Origin: an uncultured Pelagibacteraceae bacterium
GTDB taxonomy: Bacteria; Pseudomonadota; Alphaproteobacteria; Pelagibacterales; Pelagibacteraceae
DNA length: 49,059 nucleotides
Reading direction: 5' to 3'
Assembly (NCBI GenBank): GCA_902553555.1
Contig: CACDLE010000005.1
Location: 1-49,059 of the forward strand
The position numbers were made by a program, and so were the translations under genes. Below, one piece after another: positions 16,048-23,743 of this stretch. The notes under the pieces were generated by a model that did no database searches, was not told the origin of the DNA, and saw only the letters and a program-made list of their open reading frames with translations. Numbering within the stretch: position 1 is the stretch's first letter; every line of letters begins with the position of its first letter.

Positions 16048-16946
16048 TGGAGCTCTATTTAAAGTTAATCGACGTACTCTTTCCTGTCTTCTTCATAATT
16101 GGAGTAGGTTATTATCTTGGTAAAAAAGATCCAAATTTTGATACAACTTTCATAACAAACTTTGCCGGAAATATCGGTACACCAGCAATGATTTTTTATA
16201 CAATTACAACAACTGGGGTAACTCTTGATATCTTTATTGAATATTTTATTTATGCTGTAGTTATAATTGCAGGATTTGCAGTTGTGGGTTTCATATTTTT
16301 ATTCATTCTTAAAAAAGATACTATTACAGAATTACCACCATTAATTTTACCAAATACTGGCAACATGGGAATTCCTATATGTCTGTTTGCTTATGGTACA
16401 GAAGGTTTGGGAGTGGCATCCGCCATTGCATCTGTAATTATTTTGTTTCACTTTACTATCGGTGTTTTATTGGCCAAAAAAAGTTTTTCACTAGATATTT
16501 TAGTAAAAAATGTTCCTATCTATGGAATTATTATTGCAGTTCTTTTTCTCTACTTTGAATGGGATGTTCCAGGATATATTGAGAATACTACATTTTTATT
16601 AACTTACACTACAATATTTTTAGTTTTAATGTCTTTGGGCATTGCATTAACAAGACTCAAAGTTGTATCTTGGACACACGCATCAATACTTGGGGCGGTT
16701 AGGGTAGTTATTGGTCCAATTATAGGTTTTGCTCTTATTAAATTTTTAGGACTTACGGGTTTTGCTGCTGGAGTTCTGTTAATTCAATCATCTATGCCTA
16801 GTGCAGTTTTAACTTACTTAGTTGGGTCAATGTACTCAGAAAAGAAGGCAGTAGACAACGTAGCTAGTGTTATCGTTACTTCTACTTTAATGTCATTTAT
16901 CTCTGCTCCAGTTATTGTTTATATTAGTCTACTTTTTTTTCAATAA
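16047..16946 (+). CDS. AEC-family (auxin efflux carrier-type) permease
   Basis: A 299-aa, roughly ten-helix permease of the AEC/BART superfamily, with the usual two-repeat layout and mid-protein glycine/asparagine motif LPNTGNMGIPI. Characterised relatives carry malate, malonate or other carboxylates by secondary transport. It is the last gene of the DMSP array and overlaps the SbmA-like gene by one base. A role in movement of DMSP-derived acids is possible, but substrate cannot be read from sequence. It ends just before the gene-free spacer and accessory island. Confidence 0.85.
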   Translation: MELYLKLIDVLFPVFFIIGVGYYLGKKDPNFDTTFITNFAGNIGTPAMIFYTITTTGVTLDIFIEYFIYAVVIIAGFAVVGFIFLFILKKDTITELPPLILPNTGNMGIPICLFAYGTEGLGVASAIASVIILFHFTIGVLLAKKSFSLDILVKNVPIYGIIIAVLFLYFEWDVPGYIENTTFLLTYTTIFLVLMSLGIALTRLKVVSWTHASILGAVRVVIGPIIGFALIKFLGLTGFAAGVLLIQSSMPSAVLTYLVGSMYSEKKAVDNVASVIVTSTLMSFISAPVIVYISLLFFQ

Positions 16947-17326
16947 ATACAATGATTTACATAATGTTATTAATGTAAATTATTAGAATATAAGTAAATA
17001 CTGCTTACCTTAAAATAATAAATTATCTATAATCACTGGTATTATTAACAATAATAGATGATATTTTAGAGATAATAATTAAATAAAGTAAAATATATTA
17101 GTTTTTTGCTAAAAATGGTCATAAAAAAACGGTCATTTTTAGGCCTTCTAGAAGCGGCTACCAGCGCGAATTCTAGAGCAATGCATAAAAGGAATATAGC
17201 GTTTAAAAGGCCATAGATAGCTTTTTTTTTGCGATTTCATATTATATGGTACAACTAAGCCGCGAGTAAGTAAAAAAAGCAACCACAGATTTAGATATAT
17301 GCTAAAACGCCCGTCAAACAACAATT
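16947..17326. other. 380-bp gene-free spacer at the left edge of the accessory island
   Basis: I find no coding frame or tRNA here. An AT-only 8-bp inverted repeat (ATTTACAT/ATGTAAAT) lies at 16955-16980, a few bases after the permease stop, but has no T-tract after it. From about 17110 to 17330 the base mix becomes richer in G+C than the surrounding DNA, with AAAAATG/CATTTTT arms at 17111-17140, a 10-bp palindrome CTTCTAGAAG at 17145-17154 and a nine-T run near 17221. This could be an unannotated small RNA, a remnant of an attachment site, or plain spacer. Confidence 0.4.
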
Positions 17327-17602
17327 CTAGAGTGTTATACCCTCTTTTTTTAGTAGTTTTTCTTTAGTTTTTATGCCACCTTTACCTGAATATCCTCCTA
17401 GTGAGCCGTCTGACTTAATTACTCTATGACAGGGTATTTTGGGAGCATAGGGGTTTTTACCTACCGCATTGCCCACAGCACGAGCTGAATAGGGGCTTTT
17501 AATGGCTATAGCCACTTCTTTATAGGTTTTAACCTTACCTTTTGGTATTTTAAGCAAATACTTCCAAACTTTTATCTGAAAATCAGTGCCTTTTAGCTTC
17601 AT
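17327..17602 (-). CDS. MGMT-domain protein (O6-alkylguanine-DNA alkyltransferase-like)
   Basis: A 91-aa protein made only of the DNA-binding/active-site domain of O6-methylguanine-DNA methyltransferase. It shows FQIKVWKYLLKIPKGKVKTY, the arginine finger RAVGNAVGKNP and the acceptor motif PCHRV with Cys58, so unlike alkyltransferase-like (ATL) proteins it keeps the alkyl-accepting cysteine. It lacks the usual N-terminal domain. I start it at the internal ATG (MKLKG), which is where the domain begins. An upstream in-frame ATG at 17644 would lie well inside the previous gene. Even so it overlaps that gene by 20 bp, so the two are likely translated together. Confidence 0.85.
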   Translation of the reverse strand: MKLKGTDFQIKVWKYLLKIPKGKVKTYKEVAIAIKSPYSARAVGNAVGKNPYAPKIPCHRVIKSDGSLGGYSGKGGIKTKEKLLKKEGITL

Positions 17603-17984
17603 TTTGATATTTTGAACTAGTTTTACTAGAGTGGTGGGGCCCAACTAGCATAATAGTCCACGCAGGCTTATTATCTTTCAGTTTAAGACTGTGTTTATCG
17701 GTATTTTTTCTAAAACCGATGTATCCAGGACCTCTCCAAAAAGTACCTTTATCAGTAGTTTCCCAATAACCACCTTTTAAAATAATTGTTATATAAGACC
17801 AGTAATGGTCATGTAAATCTCCTCGATCTTCCTTGAGTATCTTATGTACTAAAATATTAAATGGAAACCATTTAGGCCTTTTTCTAAATAAAACATAATA
17901 CCTAATCATAAATGGTTCTGCTTTATCGTAATCTGGCCAACTTGGCCCTCTATCTAAAATAACTTTTTTCCTGCTCTTAAACAT
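17583..17984 (-). CDS. cupin-like conserved protein
   Basis: A 133-aa protein I recognise only as a cupin-like conserved hypothetical, of a type also met in phages. A metal site can be proposed from His58 and His60 in DLHDHYW, Glu75 in KGGYWE and His98 in TDKHSL, with strand-rich sequence between. WRGPGYIGFR and TIMLVGP are typical small-barrel turns. No enzymatic function is known to me. It sits between a 54-aa membrane protein (3 bp upstream) and the MGMT-domain protein (20 bp overlap), forming a three-gene minus-strand unit divergent from the integrase. Confidence 0.7.
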   Translation of the reverse strand: MFKSRKKVILDRGPSWPDYDKAEPFMIRYYVLFRKRPKWFPFNILVHKILKEDRGDLHDHYWSYITIILKGGYWETTDKGTFWRGPGYIGFRKNTDKHSLKLKDNKPAWTIMLVGPHHSSKTSSKYQNEAKRH

Positions 17985-17987
17985 GAT

Positions 17988-18152
17988 TTAATCTATTAAT
18001 AAAGCTATAATCAATAGAATTCCCACTACTAGAATAGCTATTCCTGTTGTTAAAGTTAAATTTCTACTTTTGTTTTTTAGACTTTCCCAACGATACATTA
18101 AAAAAAATGCTACGATCGGTACTGATAGTCCTAAAATAATATATTTAAGCAT
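17988..18152 (-). CDS. small two-helix membrane protein, 54 aa
   Basis: Short hypothetical protein found by translating the gap upstream of the cupin-like gene. It starts MLKYIILGLSVPIVAFFLMY (first membrane helix), then RWESLKNKSRN as a charged loop, then a second hydrophobic stretch TTGIAILVVGILLIIALLID to the stop. A YRWE turn and clean helix boundaries favour a real gene. It ends 3 bp before the cupin-like ATG, as expected of an operon. There is no Shine-Dalgarno of note and I know no homologue. Function unknown. Confidence 0.6.
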   Translation of the reverse strand: MLKYIILGLSVPIVAFFLMYRWESLKNKSRNLTLTTGIAILVVGILLIIALLID

Positions 18153-18174
18153 TAAATTATTTTAACTTATTTGC

Positions 18175-18201
18175 TTGACTTCTAAAATGAGTTATTATAT
18201 T
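18175..18201 (+). promoter_or_regulatory. candidate promoter of the integrase gene
   Basis: TTGACT is followed after 15 nt by TATATT. The spacing is short of the ideal 17, so this is a tentative -35/-10 pair. Its -10 element runs into the inverted repeat that precedes the integrase, so a protein bound to the repeat could block transcription. Confidence 0.3.
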
Positions 18202-18233
18202 ACTAATGATAATTAATTGTTATCGTTAGTAAT
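18199..18233. repeat. 14-bp inverted repeat with 7-bp spacer upstream of the integrase
   Basis: Arms ATTACTAATGATAA and TTATCGTTAGTAAT are reverse complements at 13 of 14 positions, separated by TTAATTG. The right arm ends 3 nt before the integrase ATG. Two inverted arms around a 6-8 bp centre is the layout of a tyrosine-recombinase core site, but also of a repressor operator. Confidence 0.7.
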
Positions 18234-18236
18234 GTT

Positions 18237-19190
18237 ATGAATAAACTGACAACTGATATAAAAGCCTTACATGAGGAAACTTTAAATAATCTAAAAACCT
18301 CTAAAGCAAATAATACTTTAAGGGCTTATAAGTCTGATTACAAAGACTTTGCTGGTTTCTGCGTTAAACATGGCTTTAAACCAATGCCCTCAGATCCAAA
18401 AATCATTTCTTTGTACTTAACTTACTTATCAAAAACATCAAAAATTAGCACTTTAAGACGTAGATTAGTATCAATTGGTGTTGTTCACAAATTAAAAGGG
18501 CATTATTTAGATACAAAACATCCTGTAATCATTGAAAATTTAATGAGTATAAAAAGGGTAAAAGGTAGCAAACAAGTAGGTAAAAAACCTATATTAATCA
18601 ATCATTTAAAAGAAATTATTAATGTTATAAATGAACAAAAAATTGAAGAAATTGTAAAGTTAAGAAATAAGACGTTAATATTAGTTGGTTTTGGAGGTGG
18701 TTTTAGACGAACTGAGTTAATATCTATCGATTATGAAGATCTTGAATTTGTTGATGAAGGCGTAAAAATAGTTCTTAGGAGGTCCAAAACAGATCAGTTT
18801 GGAGAAGGGATGATAAAGGGTCTACCCTACTTCAGCAAAGAAGCTTATTGTCCAGTGACGAATCTTAAAAAATGGTTAAAAATATCAAAAATTAAAACTG
18901 GACCAATTTTCAGAAGGTTCGCTAAAGGATCTGCATTAACACAATATAGATTAACAGATCAATCAGTGGTTCTTATAATAAAAAATTGTTTAAAGTTGGC
19001 TGGGATTGAAAATAACAATTTTTCAGGACATAGTTTAAGATCTGGATTTGCTACTGTAGCTGCAGAGTCAGGAGCAGATGAAAGAAGTATTATGGCAATG
19101 ACAGGACATAAGACTACACAAATGGTTAGAAGATATATTAGAGATGCTAATATATTCAAAAACAATGCTTTAAGTAAAATAAAACTATGA
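18237..19190 (+). CDS. tyrosine-type site-specific recombinase (integrase)
   Basis: A 317-aa phage-integrase-family recombinase. An N-terminal SAM-like core-binding domain (NTLRAYKSDYKDFAGFC, about residues 26-42) is followed by the catalytic domain with the full set Arg157 (GFRRTEL), His265 and Arg268 (SGHSLRSG), His291 (TGHKT) and nucleophile Tyr300 (RRYIRD). The lysine-bearing beta turn (RRSKTDQ) is also there, so the enzyme looks intact. It likely inserted or rearranges the island. A 14-bp inverted repeat lies directly upstream. The stop overlaps the ATG of an FkbM methyltransferase, an unusual coupling of a recombinase to cargo. Confidence 0.93.
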   Translation: MNKLTTDIKALHEETLNNLKTSKANNTLRAYKSDYKDFAGFCVKHGFKPMPSDPKIISLYLTYLSKTSKISTLRRRLVSIGVVHKLKGHYLDTKHPVIIENLMSIKRVKGSKQVGKKPILINHLKEIINVINEQKIEEIVKLRNKTLILVGFGGGFRRTELISIDYEDLEFVDEGVKIVLRRSKTDQFGEGMIKGLPYFSKEAYCPVTNLKKWLKISKIKTGPIFRRFAKGSALTQYRLTDQSVVLIIKNCLKLAGIENNNFSGHSLRSGFATVAAESGADERSIMAMTGHKTTQMVRRYIRDANIFKNNALSKIKL

Positions 19191-19888
19191 ATTTTATTAA
19201 AAAAATTTATTATCAAAAATATTCAAAAAAATCCTATTCCATAAGTAATGTGGATTTGATCATAGATAGATTATTTAGAAATAATAAGAAAGGTATATAT
19301 TTAGACATTGGATGTAATCATCCAATAAAACATAATAATACCTATTTATTATATGAAAGAGGATGGAATGGTATTAATATTGATTTAGATAAAACATCCA
19401 TAGATGAATTTAAAAAATTAAGACCCAAAGATATAAATATACAAATTGGTGTTTCAAATTACGCAGGCAATAAAAAAGTTTTTTATTATCATAAAAGATC
19501 TCCTTTAAATACACTTAGTAAAAAATTAAAAGAATATAGAATTAAAAAACCAACTAAAACATTTAATTTACAAGTTGATACATTAAATAATATAATTAAG
19601 AAATCTAAATTTAAAAATAAACAAATAAATCTTATGTCAATAGATATAGAAAATCATGAGTATGAAGCATTACAAAATTTCAATTTTAAAAAATATAAAA
19701 TTGACCTCATTGTTACAGAATTCACCAATCTAAGCGGAAAAAAGATTGAGACTTATAATTTGTCAATATCAGACATCTTCAAAAGTAAAATTTATAAATT
19801 ATTAATTAAAAATAATTATAGGTTAATAAATTGGGTCAATTCAGATCTTATATTTGCGAATAAAAATTCTAAAATATTAAATGATTAA
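19187..19888 (+). CDS. FkbM-family methyltransferase (first of two)
   Basis: A 233-aa SAM-dependent methyltransferase of the FkbM type, a family that usually O-methylates sugars or polyketides. The SAM-binding motif is IYLDIGCNHP (residues 37-46), followed by NIDLDK as the ribose-binding acid, IQIGVSNYAGNKKVFY, and the FkbM signature LMSIDIENHEYEAL. In an island with glycosyltransferases, sugar methylation of a surface glycan is the best guess. It overlaps the integrase by 4 bp and the second FkbM gene by 8 bp. Confidence 0.82.
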   Translation: MNFIKKIYYQKYSKKSYSISNVDLIIDRLFRNNKKGIYLDIGCNHPIKHNNTYLLYERGWNGINIDLDKTSIDEFKKLRPKDINIQIGVSNYAGNKKVFYYHKRSPLNTLSKKLKEYRIKKPTKTFNLQVDTLNNIIKKSKFKNKQINLMSIDIENHEYEALQNFNFKKYKIDLIVTEFTNLSGKKIETYNLSISDIFKSKIYKLLIKNNYRLINWVNSDLIFANKNSKILND

Positions 19889-20624
19889 AGATATTGAATT
19901 TATATTAAAAAAAATATTTTTATCCGAAAAATACCTACTTCAGAAAAGATTAAAAAGAGCGATACATAATAATTATGAAAAAGAGTTAAAAATAATAGAA
20001 AAATTTGCTGATAAAACAAATGATGCTTTAGATATTGGTGTATATAGAGGTGTTTATTCTTATAAATTGTCGCAATATTTTAAAATGGTCCATGCTTTTG
20101 AACCTAATCCCCTACTTTATCCTTACTTAGAAAAAAATTTACCTAAAATAATAAAAAATATAAAGCTTTATAATATGGCTTTATCTGATGAAAACGGAGA
20201 GGCAGTGTTAAAATTACCACTTAGAACACAATCTTTTTTCAGAGACAATATAGAAGAACTTTTCCAGTTAGGTGCCGCAACGATACATCCAGGTAATAAA
20301 ATAGAAAAATTTAAATCGGTAAAAGTAAATAAAAAGAAACTTGATGACATAATTGAAAACAAAGTTTCTTTTATTAAAATAGATGTCGAGGGACACGAAA
20401 AAAGTGTGATTTCTGGGGCTAAAAACCTCATTTTAAAATTTAAGCCTACTTTATTAGTTGAAATTGAGCAGAGACATAGCGGTGTAAATGTTAAAGATAC
20501 AATAAACTATATTAACAATTTTGGTTACAATTCATACTTTTTAAAAGACAACGATTTAATTGCTACTGATAAATCAATAAACTTTAAGATTTATAATAAT
20601 TATATTTTTGTTAAAAAAAATTAA
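19881..20624 (+). CDS. FkbM-family methyltransferase (second of two)
   Basis: A 247-aa SAM-dependent methyltransferase with DALDIGVYRG (residues 48-57) as SAM motif, HAFEPNPLLY, LYNMALSDENG and the signature FIKIDVEGHEKSVISGA, all standard for FkbM. It differs clearly from its neighbour, so this is not a recent tandem duplication. Its end overlaps by 14 bp the convergent GT9 fragment. Probably methylates a glycan made by the nearby glycosyltransferases. Confidence 0.86.
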   Translation: MIKDIEFILKKIFLSEKYLLQKRLKRAIHNNYEKELKIIEKFADKTNDALDIGVYRGVYSYKLSQYFKMVHAFEPNPLLYPYLEKNLPKIIKNIKLYNMALSDENGEAVLKLPLRTQSFFRDNIEELFQLGAATIHPGNKIEKFKSVKVNKKKLDDIIENKVSFIKIDVEGHEKSVISGAKNLILKFKPTLLVEIEQRHSGVNVKDTINYINNFGYNSYFLKDNDLIATDKSINFKIYNNYIFVKKN

Positions 20625-21243
20625 TAATTTTTTTTGAAAGAATTAAGAATTTTTCTCTAGGCAAATAATTATAATTATTTAAATGATTGGTATATGTGTT
20701 GTAAAAATTTTTTCTATCTAATTCAATAATATCTAATATTTTCACATTAAATGATGAAGCAACATGTGTAAATGATCCATGACAACCTATCCAATAGTAT
20801 GATTTTTTTATTAAACTGCAAGAATTAATATAATCTTGATTGTTAATAAAAAATATTTTTTTTCCTAATATTTCTTTTAAATAAATATTGTTATCTATTT
20901 TTCTAAATTCATCTTTTAATTCATCATGAATTGAAAGATTTATACTGCCACAAGTTATAATGATATTTTTATTGAGTTTATTAATAAGTTCTTTGATAAA
21001 AAAATCGAATTCATTTTTAGTTGGCCTGATATCTGTATATTCATTTATATATTCTTTTTTAAACCATTTTTCGTCAAAATGAATGATAGCAAAATCATCT
21101 TTGAATAATTTTTTGTTACCAATTAAATTTGGGTTGTTCAGTTCATTTTCAAATATATTTAAATCACTTTTTTCAAAATTTATTTTTAATATATTTAAAT
21201 TTTTTTTAATAACTTCAATTTTTAAGTCTTTTTTTTTCATCAT
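20611..21243 (-). pseudogene. GT9-type glycosyltransferase, C-terminal part after a frameshift
   Basis: This 210-aa frame continues the GT9 (heptosyltransferase-like) protein whose N-terminal part lies upstream in another frame. It holds the C-terminal Rossmann half, recognisable by FAIIHFDEKW, NIIITCGS and YWIGCHGSFTHVASSFNVKI, the GT9 donor-binding segment. The two frames meet at a run of nine A on the coding strand. Removing one A would join them into one product of about 335 aa, the usual family length. The apparent start MMKKKD is simply the sequence at the slip site. It may be a pseudogene, a sequencing error, or be rescued by polymerase slippage. Confidence 0.65.
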
Positions 21244-21616
21244 CCAGTAATATATTTATTTTAGGTAATAATTTTAAAAAAAAATAAAACTTTTTCGTAA
21301 TATTTAAAATTTTAATCTTTGCTTTTATAAACAGTGAAAATATAATTGATCTATCTTTTCTATCAGTTACTATAAGATAATCAAATTGATTTTCTTTATT
21401 AATATGTTTTAAAAAATTTTTTTTTTCTTTAAAGCTTTTTGGAAAAAGCAGAACTTTATCTACGTAACTCATCGTTTCAATAAAATCATAATTCTTTTCT
21501 GATGCTATTACAGTAATCTCTGAAAACGGCTCTTTTCTTTTAATGCCTTTTAATATAATAGATGTAAGTAAAAAATCACCAACTCTGTCGGTTCTAAAAA
21601 ATAAATATTTATTCAT
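21215..21616 (-). pseudogene. GT9-type glycosyltransferase, N-terminal part before a frameshift
   Basis: A 133-aa frame with the N-terminal GT9 signature YLFFRTDRVGDFLLTSIILK, followed by ITVIASEKN and YVDKVLLFPK, as in ADP-heptose:LPS heptosyltransferases. It stops shortly after the nine-A run. The acceptor-binding half is complete but the donor half is out of frame, so alone it should be inactive. Its ATG comes directly after the stop of the 708-aa glycosyltransferase, so both were once made from one transcript. It probably added a sugar to lipopolysaccharide or a related glycan. Confidence 0.65.
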
Positions 21617-23743
21617 TTATTTTTCCCAAGCAAATCTTTGTTTATTTTTAATATCAAATGTTTTCTTAACAATAAAATCTGCAACAAGTGTAGAATTAAA
21701 ATCTTTTAGGTATTTTTCTCTACCCTTTTTTCCTATTTTTCTTCTAAGTTTTTCATCTTGTGATATTTTTATAATTTTTTCAGCTAAATCATCAACATTA
21801 TTATAAAACACCATTTCACTGTCGTTAAAAAAGTCTCTATAACCTGTTTTTTCATCTATTAAAGTAACTAGTCCATTACCAATTATTTGAGTTATTCTAT
21901 CACTGCTATAATATTTTATAGGTTCTCCCCTGCTCAAGTTTAACCCCATTTTAGAGTTAGATATTGTTTTAAAATAGTGATCAGCCCATATTGGTTGAAC
22001 CTTATCAATACCATATATGTCAAATTTGACATTATTTGTTTTAGAAATGAGTTTTTTAACAAAGACAGCTCTGTCATCATATTTTCCTGTTTTTAGGATG
22101 CCTCTGTGAACTCCATGACTTAATGCAAAAAAAACATCCATATTACAATTTTTTTGATGATTTTTTAAAGTTTCGAAAGATTTATCTGAAGGATTGGGAA
22201 TAAAAAAATTATTTGATTGTCTTGGTAAAAAATTTAAAACATCAGGTGATGTTGTCATAAAATTTGTTTCCATAAAGTTAATTTTATCTAACACTCTATT
22301 TTTATTTCTTATAAAATCAGGTCCACGTTTATTTAATGGATCTAAAAACCATTGAGACATCTTTAAATTTGGATAGTCATCGCGCAATTCACCCAATGTG
22401 TCAGCTGAAATTAAATCGGCATGTCCAAAAATTATTAAATCAGGCTTAAAATTATAACAAGTTTTTTTTAATTTATTATTTAAATTAATTGAACCTGATA
22501 GATCTCTAAAATTTTTATAATATTTCTGTATATCCCTATCGCTAAAAGCCAAAATGCTATGTCCAAGTCTTATTAATCCATTATTTATTCTTCTTCCAGT
22601 ATTAAAAAATAAACGTCCATCATGTCTTTCGTTAAAATTTGTGACATGTAAAATTCTTAAACTCAAATTCTTTTTTGTAAAAAAGGAATTCAAAAATTTA
22701 AATTTTTCTGACCTATATTCATCAATAATTTTCGATACAAAACTGTGGGTTAAGTAAAAATTATTTATAGACTTTTTTTGTAAATCTATTCGTCTAGATG
22801 CATTTTTAATCAAATATTCAATATTTTTATAAAGTGTTTTAGAGTCAAGATTTTTTAAGATAATCCCATTCGTAATCGTTTCTGGCAAACCACCTCTATT
22901 ACTTATGATGACTGCACAACCGGCGGAAGAGGCCTCTAAACTAGTTCTTCCAAATGGTTCTTCCCATCTAGAACAAACAACGGCTATGCTTGTTTTTTTA
23001 TAAACATTGAGGACATTTTTATGTTGTTGAAAACCAAGTTTTGTTAAATTTTTATGTTTAAATTCTATTTTATCCCTTTGTTCGTCACCAATGACATTGG
23101 CTTTCCATTTCGGGTATTTATCTAAGATTTTGACTATAGCTTCACCAAAAATATCGTAACCTTTTGATCTATTAAGCTTACCAACAAAAGTAATTTCATT
23201 TTTTTTCTTTGTTAAATTTACTGAAAGTTTTTTAGCAGATTGAAAGACGACTAGTAGTTTTTCGCTATTTACAAATTTATCATGCATTCCTTGTAAAAAT
23301 CTTTTTTTTGACCAATTGCTATTAAAAATGATTTTATAACAATTTTTTAATAAATTTTTTCTTTCCTTTATAGATTTTGAACCTGTCATTGTTAAAGGAT
23401 CGTTATGAAAATATAAAACTAGATTTTTTTTACCTAGCGAATTAATTATATCTGCTAGATAATTGGGTCTATTGTGTATTTCTATTAGGTCTGATGGTTG
23501 TTTTTTTTCTATCTTTATAAATTCGTTAACATATAACTTGCTTTTACTTTGAAATTTAAAACTTGATAATGGAATATTATAATATTTTATCTTAAATTTT
23601 TTTTTATAATTAGTATTACCGTATACTATTATGTTTTTTTTAAACTTACTTATTTCAACTGTATCTTTAACAAATAACGAAACAGCTCCTGGATATATGG
23701 GAGAAAAATTTTCTTTATAAGGTAACAAAATTGAGATTTTCAT
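21617..23743 (-). CDS. two-domain glycosyltransferase (GT4 + CgeB-like)
   Basis: A 708-aa fusion of two GT-B glycosyltransferases. Residues 1 to about 345 are GT4-like: FVGKLNRSKGYDIFGEAI (about 187-202) and the donor-site E-x7-E in EEPFGRTSLE (Glu262/Glu270), then GGLPE. From about 362 (LRILHVTNF) a second module starts that resembles CgeB/Glyco_trans_1_2 proteins, with FGHADLIS, WFLDPLN, FFIPNPSD, GLNLSRGEP and a final helical DDLAEKI region. It likely adds two sugars in sequence to a surface glycan. It overlaps the GIY-YIG gene by 4 bp and abuts the GT9 fragment. Confidence 0.82.
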   Translation of the reverse strand: MKISILLPYKENFSPIYPGAVSLFVKDTVEISKFKKNIIVYGNTNYKKKFKIKYYNIPLSSFKFQSKSKLYVNEFIKIEKKQPSDLIEIHNRPNYLADIINSLGKKNLVLYFHNDPLTMTGSKSIKERKNLLKNCYKIIFNSNWSKKRFLQGMHDKFVNSEKLLVVFQSAKKLSVNLTKKKNEITFVGKLNRSKGYDIFGEAIVKILDKYPKWKANVIGDEQRDKIEFKHKNLTKLGFQQHKNVLNVYKKTSIAVVCSRWEEPFGRTSLEASSAGCAVIISNRGGLPETITNGIILKNLDSKTLYKNIEYLIKNASRRIDLQKKSINNFYLTHSFVSKIIDEYRSEKFKFLNSFFTKKNLSLRILHVTNFNERHDGRLFFNTGRRINNGLIRLGHSILAFSDRDIQKYYKNFRDLSGSINLNNKLKKTCYNFKPDLIIFGHADLISADTLGELRDDYPNLKMSQWFLDPLNKRGPDFIRNKNRVLDKINFMETNFMTTSPDVLNFLPRQSNNFFIPNPSDKSFETLKNHQKNCNMDVFFALSHGVHRGILKTGKYDDRAVFVKKLISKTNNVKFDIYGIDKVQPIWADHYFKTISNSKMGLNLSRGEPIKYYSSDRITQIIGNGLVTLIDEKTGYRDFFNDSEMVFYNNVDDLAEKIIKISQDEKLRRKIGKKGREKYLKDFNSTLVADFIVKKTFDIKNKQRFAWEK

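Noticed and set aside
16955-16980. Inverted repeat after the AEC permease as an intrinsic terminator
   Set aside because: The stem is mostly A/T with a 10-nt loop and no T-run follows, so it would be a weak terminator.
17169-17332. Direct repeat AATTCTAGAG at 17169-17178 and 17323-17332 as possible insertion-site duplication
   Set aside because: Ten bases is short, the copies flank only non-coding DNA, and a chance match over a few hundred AT-rich bases is not unlikely.
17583-17644. MGMT-domain protein starting at 17644
   Set aside because: The 14 extra residues come from the opposite-frame tail of the cupin-like gene and do not resemble MGMT.
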